A stretch of 64,000 nucleotides of DNA from UMGS1519 sp050951005 (GTDB lineage Bacteria; Actinomycetota; Coriobacteriia; Coriobacteriales; Eggerthellaceae), in the NCBI GenBank assembly GCA_050951005.1, contig JBMNIP010000005.1:186001-250000 (forward strand). Direction: 5' to 3'. Below, in pieces: positions 25,534 to 33,257 of this stretch. Below the pieces are notes generated by a model. The model was not told the DNA's origin and ran no database searches. It saw only the letters and a program-made list of their open reading frames with translations. The stretch's first letter is position 1, and the number at the start of each line of letters is the position of its first letter. Both the position numbers and the translations under genes were made by a program.

Positions 25534-26418
25534 CTAGAGTCCAAGAAAGGAAACCCACCTCTCTAGCTCGCGTTTTGCCTGCTCGGTTCCCTTCGCAAAA
25601 TTTTCCTCGAGCAGATCATAGTCGGTGGTCGAATTCTCTGCCGTCACCTCATCGGCATAGACGATGAGCGCGCTTCCCTCCCGCTCCATCCGTTCGAGCC
25701 GGTCGCAGACCTCGTTGTACTCCCTGCTCCAAGCTGCGAGCGATGCACGCATGGCCGGACGTCGCCAGAAGAAAGCTCGTAACCAAGGATGCGATTGCGA
25801 TGGCTTGCGGTAGGCACGGGGACGGGTACGCACCACAAAATACCGTTCGAAGCCGTCTCGGGCCGCCCGGCTGACGAGCATGCCGCGGTCTTCTCCGAGA
25901 CCGCCGTCGTAGCAGACCTGTCCATCAACCGAGATCGGCGGCATGACCAGCGGCAGGGTCGACGAGGCACGAACCGCGCGCATCAAATCGGCAGTGTTGT
26001 GCCAATCCTTCTTGGATTGGTAGATCGAACGCCCGGTATCGCGTTCGAAGAAGCAGATGGTGACATCGGCGGGATTGCGAGAGAACGTTTCGTAATCGAA
26101 CGGAAGTGCGCCACCTTTCTCGCCAATCTCCTGATACAGGTACCGGGCATTGAAGAAGCCCCTATGGGCAAGCATAGAACCCACGCCCCCGAATTGCGGA
26201 AAAGTTACCGTTCTCGTAAACGAATCTTGGGTACGGCCGATATCCCGGGAAACGTAATTGACGGAGTTGCTCGACCCTGCCGACACACCGTAAACATGCG
26301 GGAAGTAGATATCTTGCCGCAGCAGTTCGACGGCTATGGCGCTCGAATACGACGCACGCATGCCCCCGCCCTCGAAAATCAAAGCCACATCGTCTACGTT
26401 GCACTCAAGGTCTGCCAT
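25534..26418 (-). CDS. Patatin-like phospholipase family protein
   Basis: 294-aa predicted acyl hydrolase with a Ser-Asp dyad. The oxyanion loop is EGGGMRASY near 16-24, the nucleophile elbow is GVSAGSS (GxSxG, Ser at about 46), and the catalytic Asp is in YDGGLGED near 168. It is close to the YjjU group of patatins. Substrate is probably a phospholipid or lysophospholipid on the inner membrane face; no signal peptide. GGGAGGAG precedes the ATG. It is divergent from the LexA-type promoter at 26468-26520, whose boxes may also affect it. Confidence 0.88.
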   Translation of the reverse strand: MADLECNVDDVALIFEGGGMRASYSSAIAVELLRQDIYFPHVYGVSAGSSNSVNYVSRDIGRTQDSFTRTVTFPQFGGVGSMLAHRGFFNARYLYQEIGEKGGALPFDYETFSRNPADVTICFFERDTGRSIYQSKKDWHNTADLMRAVRASSTLPLVMPPISVDGQVCYDGGLGEDRGMLVSRAARDGFERYFVVRTRPRAYRKPSQSHPWLRAFFWRRPAMRASLAAWSREYNEVCDRLERMEREGSALIVYADEVTAENSTTDYDLLEENFAKGTEQAKRELERWVSFLGL

Positions 26419-26467
26419 TGTCGTTCTTGCTCCTCCCTTTCATTCCGACATGCTTGCCCGCTTGGCA

Positions 26468-26520
26468 TTGACAGCGAACAGGTGTTCGTATATGCTGAAT
26501 CGAACAGATATTCGATTCAG
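26468..26520 (+). promoter_or_regulatory. SOS-type promoter with two LexA-like boxes
   Basis: TTGACA (26468-26473), 17-bp spacer and TATGCT (26491-26496) form a sigma-A promoter. CGAACAGGTGTTCG (26475-26488) fits the Gram-positive LexA box CGAAC-N4-GTTCG and fills the spacer. A second near-box, CGAACAGATATTCG (26501-26514), sits at the start site. It is the core of a 26-bp inverted repeat with perfect 10-bp arms (26495-26520). Repression until DNA damage is the expected behaviour. Confidence 0.75.
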
Positions 26521-26529
26521 GAGGTCGTA

Positions 26530-27969
26530 GTGGATACCGCCGAAAAGCTCTCCATCTTGGCCGATGCAGCCAAGTATGACGTTTCCTGCACCTCTTCGGG
26601 CGCCGATAGGCGAGGCGTTACCGGAAAGTTAGGCAGTACTGCGGCCGCAGGATGCTGTCATAGCTTCACACCGGACGGACGGTGCGTATCCTTGCTCAAG
26701 GTCTTGTTCACGAACGCATGTGTATATGATTGCGCCTATTGCGTGAACAGGCGATCGAATGACACCCCGCGTGTCGCCTTCAAACCACGTGAGCTTGCCG
26801 ACCTCACCATCTCATTCTACCGACGGAACTACATCGAGGGTCTGTTCCTTTCTTCAGGGGTCATCCGGGATCCGGACTTCACCACAGAGCAGATAATCGA
26901 GACACTCTCGATCCTGCGTTTCGAATATGGATTTCGCGGTTACATCCATGCTAAGGCCATCCCGGGAGCAGACCCCGACCTCATTCACCAGCTCGGTCTG
27001 CTTTGCGATCGCCTGAGCGTGAATCTGGAGCTACCTTCGCAGGAGAGCCTCGCGAGACTGGCGCCGGAGAAATCGAAGCGATCGATTATTGCTCCGATGC
27101 GGCAGATCCAAACGAGCATCGCCGCCGACAAGGATACACGCTCCCTCATGCGCAAGAACCTCCATTATGCAACCAGCGTGCCGGTGAAGCAGCGCAGACG
27201 TGCATTCGCCCCTGCCGGGCAATCAACTCAGATCATCATCGGAGCCACTCCAGAAAGCGATTACCGTATCTTGAACCTTGCTGCAGCGCTCTATCGCCGG
27301 CTTGGACTGAAGCGGGTTTTCTACAGCGCATATCTGCCGCTGAACCATGATAAGCGCCTGCCCGAAGATCCGCGCATTCCGCTCAATCGTGAGCATCGAT
27401 TGTTCCAGGCCGACTGGCTTTTGCGTTTTTACGGGTTCGATGTCGACGAGATCATCGATGCCGACCATCCCTTCCTCGATCCAGAATTGGATCCAAAAGA
27501 AAACTGGGCGCTTCAGCACTTGGATTGCTTCCCTGTCGAAGTGAATCGCGCAAGCAGGGAACAGCTTCTGCGTGTGCCCGGCATTGGTGTCAAGGGAGCG
27601 CAGTCTATTATCAAGGCACGCCGGACCGCAACGCTGCATGCCGAAGAGCTGAAGAGGCTCGGCATTGTGTTTCGGCGTGCACGCTACTTCATAACCTGTA
27701 ACGGTCGTTATCAGGGCACCGGCATCGATTGGGACCCCGCAGCCCTGAAAGCCCAGCTCGTCAAACCAATCGATGGTGGTAATCACGGCAGGAGGGCGAC
27801 GAAAGTTCCCAAAGGTCAGCTCTCGTTCCACGACCTCGATCTCAGCATAGAGACCCGGGCGCAAGATGCCGCTGATATACCATTGCCAACTGATAAGCGC
27901 ATATCCGGAAGAGACAAGACATCACCAGAATATCCGACGAAAGCAATTAACGCCGTGGATGCCGCATAG
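26530..27969 (+). CDS. Putative DNA modification/repair radical SAM protein
   Basis: 479-aa protein of the family paired with DUF4130 proteins (TIGR03916 type, related to spore photoproduct lyase-like radical SAM enzymes). The cluster motif is CVYDCAYC (CxxxCxxC) near residue 65. The C-terminal part has a helix-hairpin-helix DNA-binding unit, EQLLRVPGIGVKGAQSII, around 350. A hydrophilic tail of about 70 residues ends the protein. The lesion or base it acts on is not known. The start is GTG 26530, with AGGAGG 5 nt upstream; the longer open frame to 25789 is antisense to the patatin gene. It is followed by the DUF4130 gene after 16 bp. Confidence 0.9.
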   Translation: MDTAEKLSILADAAKYDVSCTSSGADRRGVTGKLGSTAAAGCCHSFTPDGRCVSLLKVLFTNACVYDCAYCVNRRSNDTPRVAFKPRELADLTISFYRRNYIEGLFLSSGVIRDPDFTTEQIIETLSILRFEYGFRGYIHAKAIPGADPDLIHQLGLLCDRLSVNLELPSQESLARLAPEKSKRSIIAPMRQIQTSIAADKDTRSLMRKNLHYATSVPVKQRRRAFAPAGQSTQIIIGATPESDYRILNLAAALYRRLGLKRVFYSAYLPLNHDKRLPEDPRIPLNREHRLFQADWLLRFYGFDVDEIIDADHPFLDPELDPKENWALQHLDCFPVEVNRASREQLLRVPGIGVKGAQSIIKARRTATLHAEELKRLGIVFRRARYFITCNGRYQGTGIDWDPAALKAQLVKPIDGGNHGRRATKVPKGQLSFHDLDLSIETRAQDAADIPLPTDKRISGRDKTSPEYPTKAINAVDAA

Positions 27970-27985
27970 GATAGGAAGGTGCACG

Positions 27986-28951
27986 ATGACCAACCCGGCA
28001 AACATGCCAGCCGTCGCACAATGCCAGCTGCCTTTCGATACCGGAACTCACGGGTTCGGAGCCGCGTACGTTTACGACGGCAGCATCGAGGGGCTTTTCT
28101 CGGCGATCTTCGTCATGGCCGCCTCACACGAGCCATCCGCCGACATAGTCCGTACCGGTGATGTTCAGCCACGCCTCGGCCAAGACTTGATTCCCGTAGA
28201 GACGAATTATTCCCATGCCCAGCGTATACGGAGAACCATACTCTGCGCATACGGGAAGCGGGTATTCGAAACCATCTATCATGCCTCGCTCGCCGATGAT
28301 CCCAATGTAGGACTGATTATCCAGCGCTTCCTGGCTTTTTCCCTTGACCGCCAGAACCCCTGCCGCCATTGTAAGAAGAAGGGATCCTGCACCCAACCCT
28401 GCATGCAACCTGCGTCGAGCAATATTCTCGATGACCTGGGAAACCCCATCGTCTTCCAGCTCGTAAGCGCGGCGCGGTCGACGATGAATGAATGGGATAG
28501 GCTCCGTCAATTCATCCGCTTCGAGCATCGTGTAGGAGACGTGTGGTTTGCACGTTGCAACCCACGTGCTTCGGTAGTCCCCCTTCTTATGCCCTGGTTT
28601 GTGGCGCGCTTCAACACCCAGCGTTTCGTCATCTATGATGAAACGCATCATCTTTCTGGGGTTTGGGATGGCAAGAAGACGCACCTTGTGCAAACCGATG
28701 AGGTTGATGCGCCACCCCTCACGATAGAGGAACCGCAGATGCAGCAAGCATGGATTGCCTACTGGAACCACATTACCATCTCCGAGCGCTATAACCCTGA
28801 ACTGCAGAGGCAGAATATGCCGAAACGACTCTGGCGCAATATCACCGAGGTAAAAGCCCAGCCGGAGTGGAAACCAGACGCTGTCAATTCCGTACATCCG
28901 TCACACCATCGCCAGGCCCCTGTACCCCTGTCTCATCGAATGGCGGGATGA
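27986..28951 (+). CDS. DUF4130 protein, putative DNA repair partner (TIGR03915 type)
   Basis: 321-aa protein that always seems to accompany the preceding radical SAM protein in bacteria. It begins with the family pattern YVYDGSIEGLFSAIF. Middle blocks include RFLAFSLDRQN, a Cys cluster CRHCKKKGSC, HRVGDVWFARCNP, PWFVARFNTQRFVIYDE in part (HRVGDVWFARC, then RFVIYDETHH) and the C-terminal MPKRLWRNITE. No catalytic motif is known. The function is inferred from pairing and the LexA-type promoter. The last 68 bp overlap the convergent pflX-like gene, an extension beyond the usual family end near PKRLWRNITE. AAGG precedes the ATG. Confidence 0.88.
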   Translation: MTNPANMPAVAQCQLPFDTGTHGFGAAYVYDGSIEGLFSAIFVMAASHEPSADIVRTGDVQPRLGQDLIPVETNYSHAQRIRRTILCAYGKRVFETIYHASLADDPNVGLIIQRFLAFSLDRQNPCRHCKKKGSCTQPCMQPASSNILDDLGNPIVFQLVSAARSTMNEWDRLRQFIRFEHRVGDVWFARCNPRASVVPLLMPWFVARFNTQRFVIYDETHHLSGVWDGKKTHLVQTDEVDAPPLTIEEPQMQQAWIAYWNHITISERYNPELQRQNMPKRLWRNITEVKAQPEWKPDAVNSVHPSHHRQAPVPLSHRMAG

Positions 28952-29858
28952 AGCTCTCCTTCGCCGCATCTCCCTCTTGCCAGTAATAATCATCTAGCCC
29001 GAGCTCGTCTGCATAATTGAGCAGAGCTTCGTACGCTTCCTTGTCAGTAGGTTTGTTCAGCTCTGGCATGGAATCGAATGTGCGAATAGGGGTGTACTGG
29101 CTCATAAGGCTGTACAGCACCCGGTTGCCGTATCGTTCCCACAAGAAGTGCATAACATATTCCGAATCTTCGAGCCTGCCGGGTAACAGCAGGTGGCGTA
29201 CAACAACTCCTGAGAGAAGCCTTCCGGATCCATCGAACCGGGGCATACCCGTCGTTTCAACCATCGCGTCGAGCGCAGAAACGGCAACTTCGAAATAATC
29301 GGGGGCCCCCGAATATACGCGTGCCGCATCCGAGAAGGTGCCCGGCGCATATTTGAAGTCCGAAAGGTACACGTCCACGGTACCTGCCAGAGAACGAACG
29401 ATGCCGTCACGTTCATATCCCGACGTATTCCACACCACGGGAAGCGAAAGCCCCCTTTGACGTGCTTGGGCCACCGCGGGAACGATCCAGGGAACGTATT
29501 GGGTACCGGTAACCAGATTGATATTCGCCGCGCCTTGCTCCGCCAGCTCGAAGAAGATGGCAACCAACCGAGATACCGGAATTGCCCTCCCCCTATTCCC
29601 GAGCGAGATGTCATAGTTCTGGCAATAACAGCAACGCAGCGGGCATCCTGAGAAGAACACGGTACCCGAACCGTTGCCTTGGCTGATGCAGGGCTCTTCC
29701 CACTCATGCAATGCCGCCCGGGCGATCCGCAGCGTATCATCAGCGCCACAGATTCCCTGCCTGCCTATTGAACGGTTGGCACCGCATCGACGCGGGCAGA
29801 GCATGCAGCTAGTTGGAAGAGAAGGAGCCAAGCCCGCCAAGGAAGTCCCCGTCCTCAT
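28884..29858 (-). CDS. PflX-type radical SAM protein (COG1313)
   Basis: About 325-aa radical SAM protein of the pyruvate formate-lyase activase-homolog group, which is not proven to activate PFL. The N-terminal Cys block CMLCPRRCGANRSIG is characteristic of PflX. The radical SAM motif is SGCPLRCCYCQNYD (CxxxCxxC), followed by the GTQYVPWI and LSDFKYAPGT regions. The start is uncertain: ATG 29858 overlaps the upstream dehydrogenase gene by 50 bp, and TTG codons closer to the Cys block are alternatives. It is last in a long minus-strand run and its target protein is unknown. Confidence 0.82.
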   Translation of the reverse strand: MRTGTSLAGLAPSLPTSCMLCPRRCGANRSIGRQGICGADDTLRIARAALHEWEEPCISQGNGSGTVFFSGCPLRCCYCQNYDISLGNRGRAIPVSRLVAIFFELAEQGAANINLVTGTQYVPWIVPAVAQARQRGLSLPVVWNTSGYERDGIVRSLAGTVDVYLSDFKYAPGTFSDAARVYSGAPDYFEVAVSALDAMVETTGMPRFDGSGRLLSGVVVRHLLLPGRLEDSEYVMHFLWERYGNRVLYSLMSQYTPIRTFDSMPELNKPTDKEAYEALLNYADELGLDDYYWQEGDAAKESFIPPFDETGVQGPGDGVTDVRN

Positions 29859-30783
29859 CGTAATCATCGAAGTCGTCGCGGTTGCCTCCCCCATCCGACC
29901 CTTCATCATCGTCGGATTGCGAATACAGGCTCTCGGCACGGGACCAATCCAGATGATAGCGATCGCATTCGTCCTTGTCGGCGTACATCAATCCGAGCGC
30001 CGTCGCGTTCAGGTCGGTGCCTCCGACCACCAAGAACAACTCGACCAAACGAAGGCAAGCCTCGGATTGCGGTAATACCACATCGGTATCCTCGGAAGCA
30101 TTCGTCACGGCTTGCAGCTCGGAAAGCAGCACCTGGGACGTATAGGTACCCTGAAAATCGCGCGATTCGATGGCAGCGCACAATCGTGACAACTGGGGGG
30201 ATACCAGTCCATCCCCAACCGCAGCATCCACGGCATTCTGAGCTGATTCCTGATTCGCCTTGCAAATCGCATGGCTTTCAACCAGGGCCACCAGTTGCGC
30301 AGAGAGCTGGATGGTTTGCGCGACCTTTGCAAGCTGGCCGTTCCCCGGCACACCCATGGGACGTACCGTCTGTGCAATCGTGGTCAGCATGGGCATCATC
30401 CGGTCGATGATCTCGCCTTCACCGCCAACCAAAATCGTGAGGTTTCCAGCGTCGGAAAATGCATGCGTGCTGGTAATGTCCTTTACCGTCAACGGTGCAT
30501 CCAGTGCCTGCAGCTCGGAAACCCGGGCCAAGGAATACAGCTCTTTAGCAAACGAGGGGGTTGACGGACTCAAGTCCACCAAGCAGCAATCCCTTTTCGC
30601 TTTCGAGAGGATCCCGTCGGTCTCCCAATAGGCATCTTCAAGCTGCTGTTGGGTCAGGCAATAAGTGAAAACCGCATCGGCCTGCTCCATGCTGTCTGCC
30701 AACGGGAAGCCCGCGCTTTGCAGATTCTCGCTAATCACCTGCCCGATAACGCTATCGCCATAAAAAGCGAACGATTGAGCCAT
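29809..30783 (-). CDS. NAD(P)-dependent beta-hydroxyacid dehydrogenase-like protein with acidic tail
   Basis: About 324-aa protein resembling the 3-hydroxyisobutyrate/6-phosphogluconate dehydrogenase superfamily. The N-terminal nucleotide fold begins FAFYGDSVIGQVISENL, with a degenerate GxGxxG. Then come LVDLSPSTPSFAKEL, LDAPLT and the GNGQLAKVAQTIQ region, where GxxGxxxK normally holds the catalytic Lys. The last 45 residues are very acidic (SDDDEGSDGGG, then DDYDEDGDF) and end in GGLGSFSSN. Activity is uncertain because of the altered cofactor loop. GTG 30792 overlapping the degV stop is an alternative start. Confidence 0.72.
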   Translation of the reverse strand: MAQSFAFYGDSVIGQVISENLQSAGFPLADSMEQADAVFTYCLTQQQLEDAYWETDGILSKAKRDCCLVDLSPSTPSFAKELYSLARVSELQALDAPLTVKDITSTHAFSDAGNLTILVGGEGEIIDRMMPMLTTIAQTVRPMGVPGNGQLAKVAQTIQLSAQLVALVESHAICKANQESAQNAVDAAVGDGLVSPQLSRLCAAIESRDFQGTYTSQVLLSELQAVTNASEDTDVVLPQSEACLRLVELFLVVGGTDLNATALGLMYADKDECDRYHLDWSRAESLYSQSDDDEGSDGGGNRDDFDDYDEDGDFLGGLGSFSSN

Positions 30784-30788
30784 GCCGC

Positions 30789-31709
30789 TCACGACCTTTT
30801 CTTTCCAAATCGACTGAAAATCGAATCGCTCTTCTTCCGCTCGGGGCCGAAGAAAACCAGGGACATCATGCCGGGGCCGACATGGGAGCCGATAACCGGA
30901 CCGACGTTGACGACGATGATCTCGGCACCCGGGGCAACCTTTTTCAGCATGTTGGCGAAACGCTCGACGTCATCGGGGCAATCGGCATGGCCAATGAAGA
31001 TCGTCCGGTCGCGCTCGCCCTCCGGGATACGCTCGGTGAAATATCCTACAAGCTGCTTGATGGCTTTCTTGCGCCCGCGCGCCATCCCGCAAAGCGACAG
31101 GCTCCCCTCGAGGTTGATGGTAAGCATGGGCTTGACATCCAGTTTCGAACCGATGGTCGCTGCCGCCGGCGGAATACGGCCGCCCTTTTTCAGCGCAGTC
31201 AAATCATCGACCATGAACATGTCATTCAGGTGCGAGCGCGCGCCTTCCGCCCACGTAATCAGCTCAGGCGCAGTCAACCCCTTATCACGCTGTTTCAATG
31301 CTTCATAGACGAGCATGGCCTCGGCTGTCGAAGCCTGAAGGGTATCGAACAGGTAGAGCTCGGCTTCCGGGTACCGTTCTTTGGTCTCGTTCATAATGCG
31401 GTAAATCTGGTCGACCGAACCGGTCAGGCCGGACGTGAATGAAAGGTAGAGTGTGGGGACACCGCTTTCGGCCGCTTCGGTCCAGGCATCCTGAATCTCG
31501 TGCAAGGGAACCTGAGAGGTCTGCGGAAACGCCCCATTGCGCATGCGGTCGTAGAATTCATGCGGGGAAATCGAGGTAAACAAGTCGTCATAATACTGCT
31601 CGCCGTCGATCTGATATGGATACTCGATCAAACGGACGCCCGGCTTGTCCACCATGCTCATGGGCAAGTCGCAGCACGAATCGATGATTAGATTGCATTT
31701 GGGTGCCAC
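30789..31709 (-). CDS. DegV family fatty-acid-binding protein
   Basis: 306-aa two-domain protein of the DegV/FakB family. FakB members bind fatty acids and present them to the kinase FakA for phosphorylation. Family marks are LIIDSCCDLP at the start, FPQTSQVP (the TSQP-type loop), LSFTSGLTGS near 90 and VGPVIGSHVGPGMMSLVFFG at the end (split: VGPVIGSHVGPG). It starts at GTG 31709 with GAGGGA 5 nt upstream. Its stop touches the next gene. No fakA (dak2) gene is present in the window. Confidence 0.92.
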   Translation of the reverse strand: MAPKCNLIIDSCCDLPMSMVDKPGVRLIEYPYQIDGEQYYDDLFTSISPHEFYDRMRNGAFPQTSQVPLHEIQDAWTEAAESGVPTLYLSFTSGLTGSVDQIYRIMNETKERYPEAELYLFDTLQASTAEAMLVYEALKQRDKGLTAPELITWAEGARSHLNDMFMVDDLTALKKGGRIPPAAATIGSKLDVKPMLTINLEGSLSLCGMARGRKKAIKQLVGYFTERIPEGERDRTIFIGHADCPDDVERFANMLKKVAPGAEIIVVNVGPVIGSHVGPGMMSLVFFGPERKKSDSIFSRFGKKRS

Positions 31710-31721
31710 AAGGTCCCTCTC

Positions 31722-31793
31722 TCACTCGCCGGATTTCCAGCGTATCGCGTCCCCGTTCTCGAACTTTACCGTCGGATGCTTTTTGCCGGCCAT
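31722..31793 (-). CDS. Possible 23-aa small protein between pncB and degV
   Basis: A frame with ATG at 31793 and TGA at 31722-31724 fills most of the 93-bp gap between pncB and degV on the same strand. It begins MAGKKHPTVKF, is hydrophilic and has one Trp. No Shine-Dalgarno is obvious before the ATG. It could be a small coupled protein or chance; only conservation could decide. Confidence 0.3.
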   Translation of the reverse strand: MAGKKHPTVKFENGDAIRWKSGE

Positions 31794-31802
31794 TAACTCA
31801 AC

Positions 31803-33257
31803 TTATTCGAATCCCCGTTTGCTTTCAACCAGATGCGAACGACGCTCATACAGGTTCCGCTCGAGTCCCACAGGATAGCTGTGCGGATTCCAGATGCGCT
31901 TCTGGGATTCATCGAGCGTCGCCAATCCTTCCCTTGTACGTCGCTGCGCCGCCATAGCGTCACGGAACTCGTCCTCAAGGCATACCTCACCGTTTCGTGC
32001 CAGCGGGAACAGGATCTTCTCGAACCGCTTGCCCGAGAGGTTCTTGCGGCGCAGACGGTCAGCGGGATCGACGATAACCTCCTCTTCGTTTACAGGAGTG
32101 TTCACGTCGTATACCATATCCCCGGCGATATGCCCATCATCGTGATAGTATCGACGGATATCGAGAACGCCAGGGGTGGTCAACTTCCCGGTTTGCTCGG
32201 TGATCTTCAGGCAGTCCCGCCATTCGTTGCAGCCCTTATCCTGCACGGCGGAAAGCTTGTACACGCCTCCGAGAGTCGGCTGGTCATAAGCAGTTGCCAT
32301 CTTGGTCCCGACGCCCCAGCTCATTACCTGGGCCCCTTCATCGCGAATAGACTGAATCGTGAACTCATCCAAATCGTTGGAAAGGACGATGCCCGTATCG
32401 GTAAGCCCGGCATCATCGAGTTTCCGGCGCGCCATCTTCGCAAGCCATGCGAGATCGCCTGAGTCGATGCGGATGCCCATAAGGCGCTCTCCGCGCTCCT
32501 TCATCTCCAGTCCGACAGTAATGGCATTGTCGATACCCTTCTCTACGTCGTAGGTATCAACCAAAAGCACGCAATTATTCGGCATGATACGAGCATATTC
32601 GCGAAATGCAGTAAGCTCGTCATCGAATGACATGACCCATGCATGCGCATGGGTACCGGAAACTGGAATATCGTATTCCTTGCCGGCAAGGACGTTGCTT
32701 GTCGAAGCGCAACCGCCGATAACCGCCGCACGGCTTGCCAGCAAACCGCCTGCCGGACCCTGGGCACGACGCAACCCGAATTCTGCAACGGGGGTTTCTG
32801 CCGCCAGGCAGATGCGCGCGGATTTCGTCGCAATGAGCGTCTCGAAGTTGATAAGATTCAGCAACGGCGTCTCGATAATCTGGCATTGCAGAATGGGGCC
32901 GATGACCCGAACGATGGGATCCTGCGGGAACACGATGGTCCCCTCGTGCACCGCGTCGATATCCAAATCGAGCTTCATGGTACGCAGGTATTCCAAAAAG
33001 CATGGGTCGAATAGCTTCCCGCCAGCCGGCGCATCAAGGCTGCCAAGATACGCGATATCGTCGTCAGAGAAGGAGAAGTCTTCGATGAACTCGGCGAGCT
33101 GGTCCATACCGCAGGCAACGGCATACCCGCCTTTGAACGGGCTTTCCCTGAACGTCATATGGAAGCAGGCGCGCTCCTCGATCTTGCCGCAGGCCCAATA
33201 ACCCTGCGCCATCGTGAGCTGATACAGATCCGTCAGCAATTCTTCGTCATTGAGCAT
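31803..33257 (-). CDS. pncB: Nicotinate phosphoribosyltransferase
   Basis: 484-aa NAD-salvage enzyme making nicotinate mononucleotide from nicotinate and PRPP. Family blocks are LLTDLYQLTMAQGYW at the start, FRESPFKGGYAVACG, the substrate and phospho-His region SGTHAHAWVMSF near 205, VDTYDVEKG and RIDSGDLAWLA. Length suits the longer bacterial NAPRTases. ATG 33257 follows GGAGGAGC and overlaps the end of ricT by 11 bp, so the two are translationally coupled. In-frame codons upstream belong to ricT's strand region and are not needed. Confidence 0.94.
   Translation of the reverse strand: MLNDEELLTDLYQLTMAQGYWACGKIEERACFHMTFRESPFKGGYAVACGMDQLAEFIEDFSFSDDDIAYLGSLDAPAGGKLFDPCFLEYLRTMKLDLDIDAVHEGTIVFPQDPIVRVIGPILQCQIIETPLLNLINFETLIATKSARICLAAETPVAEFGLRRAQGPAGGLLASRAAVIGGCASTSNVLAGKEYDIPVSGTHAHAWVMSFDDELTAFREYARIMPNNCVLLVDTYDVEKGIDNAITVGLEMKERGERLMGIRIDSGDLAWLAKMARRKLDDAGLTDTGIVLSNDLDEFTIQSIRDEGAQVMSWGVGTKMATAYDQPTLGGVYKLSAVQDKGCNEWRDCLKITEQTGKLTTPGVLDIRRYYHDDGHIAGDMVYDVNTPVNEEEVIVDPADRLRRKNLSGKRFEKILFPLARNGEVCLEDEFRDAMAAQRRTREGLATLDESQKRIWNPHSYPVGLERNLYERRSHLVESKRGFE

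Noticed and set aside
25789..26529. Extension of the radical SAM frame upstream of the LexA-type promoter
   Set aside because: It runs antisense through the patatin gene and the promoter; AGGAGG before GTG 26530 fixes the start.
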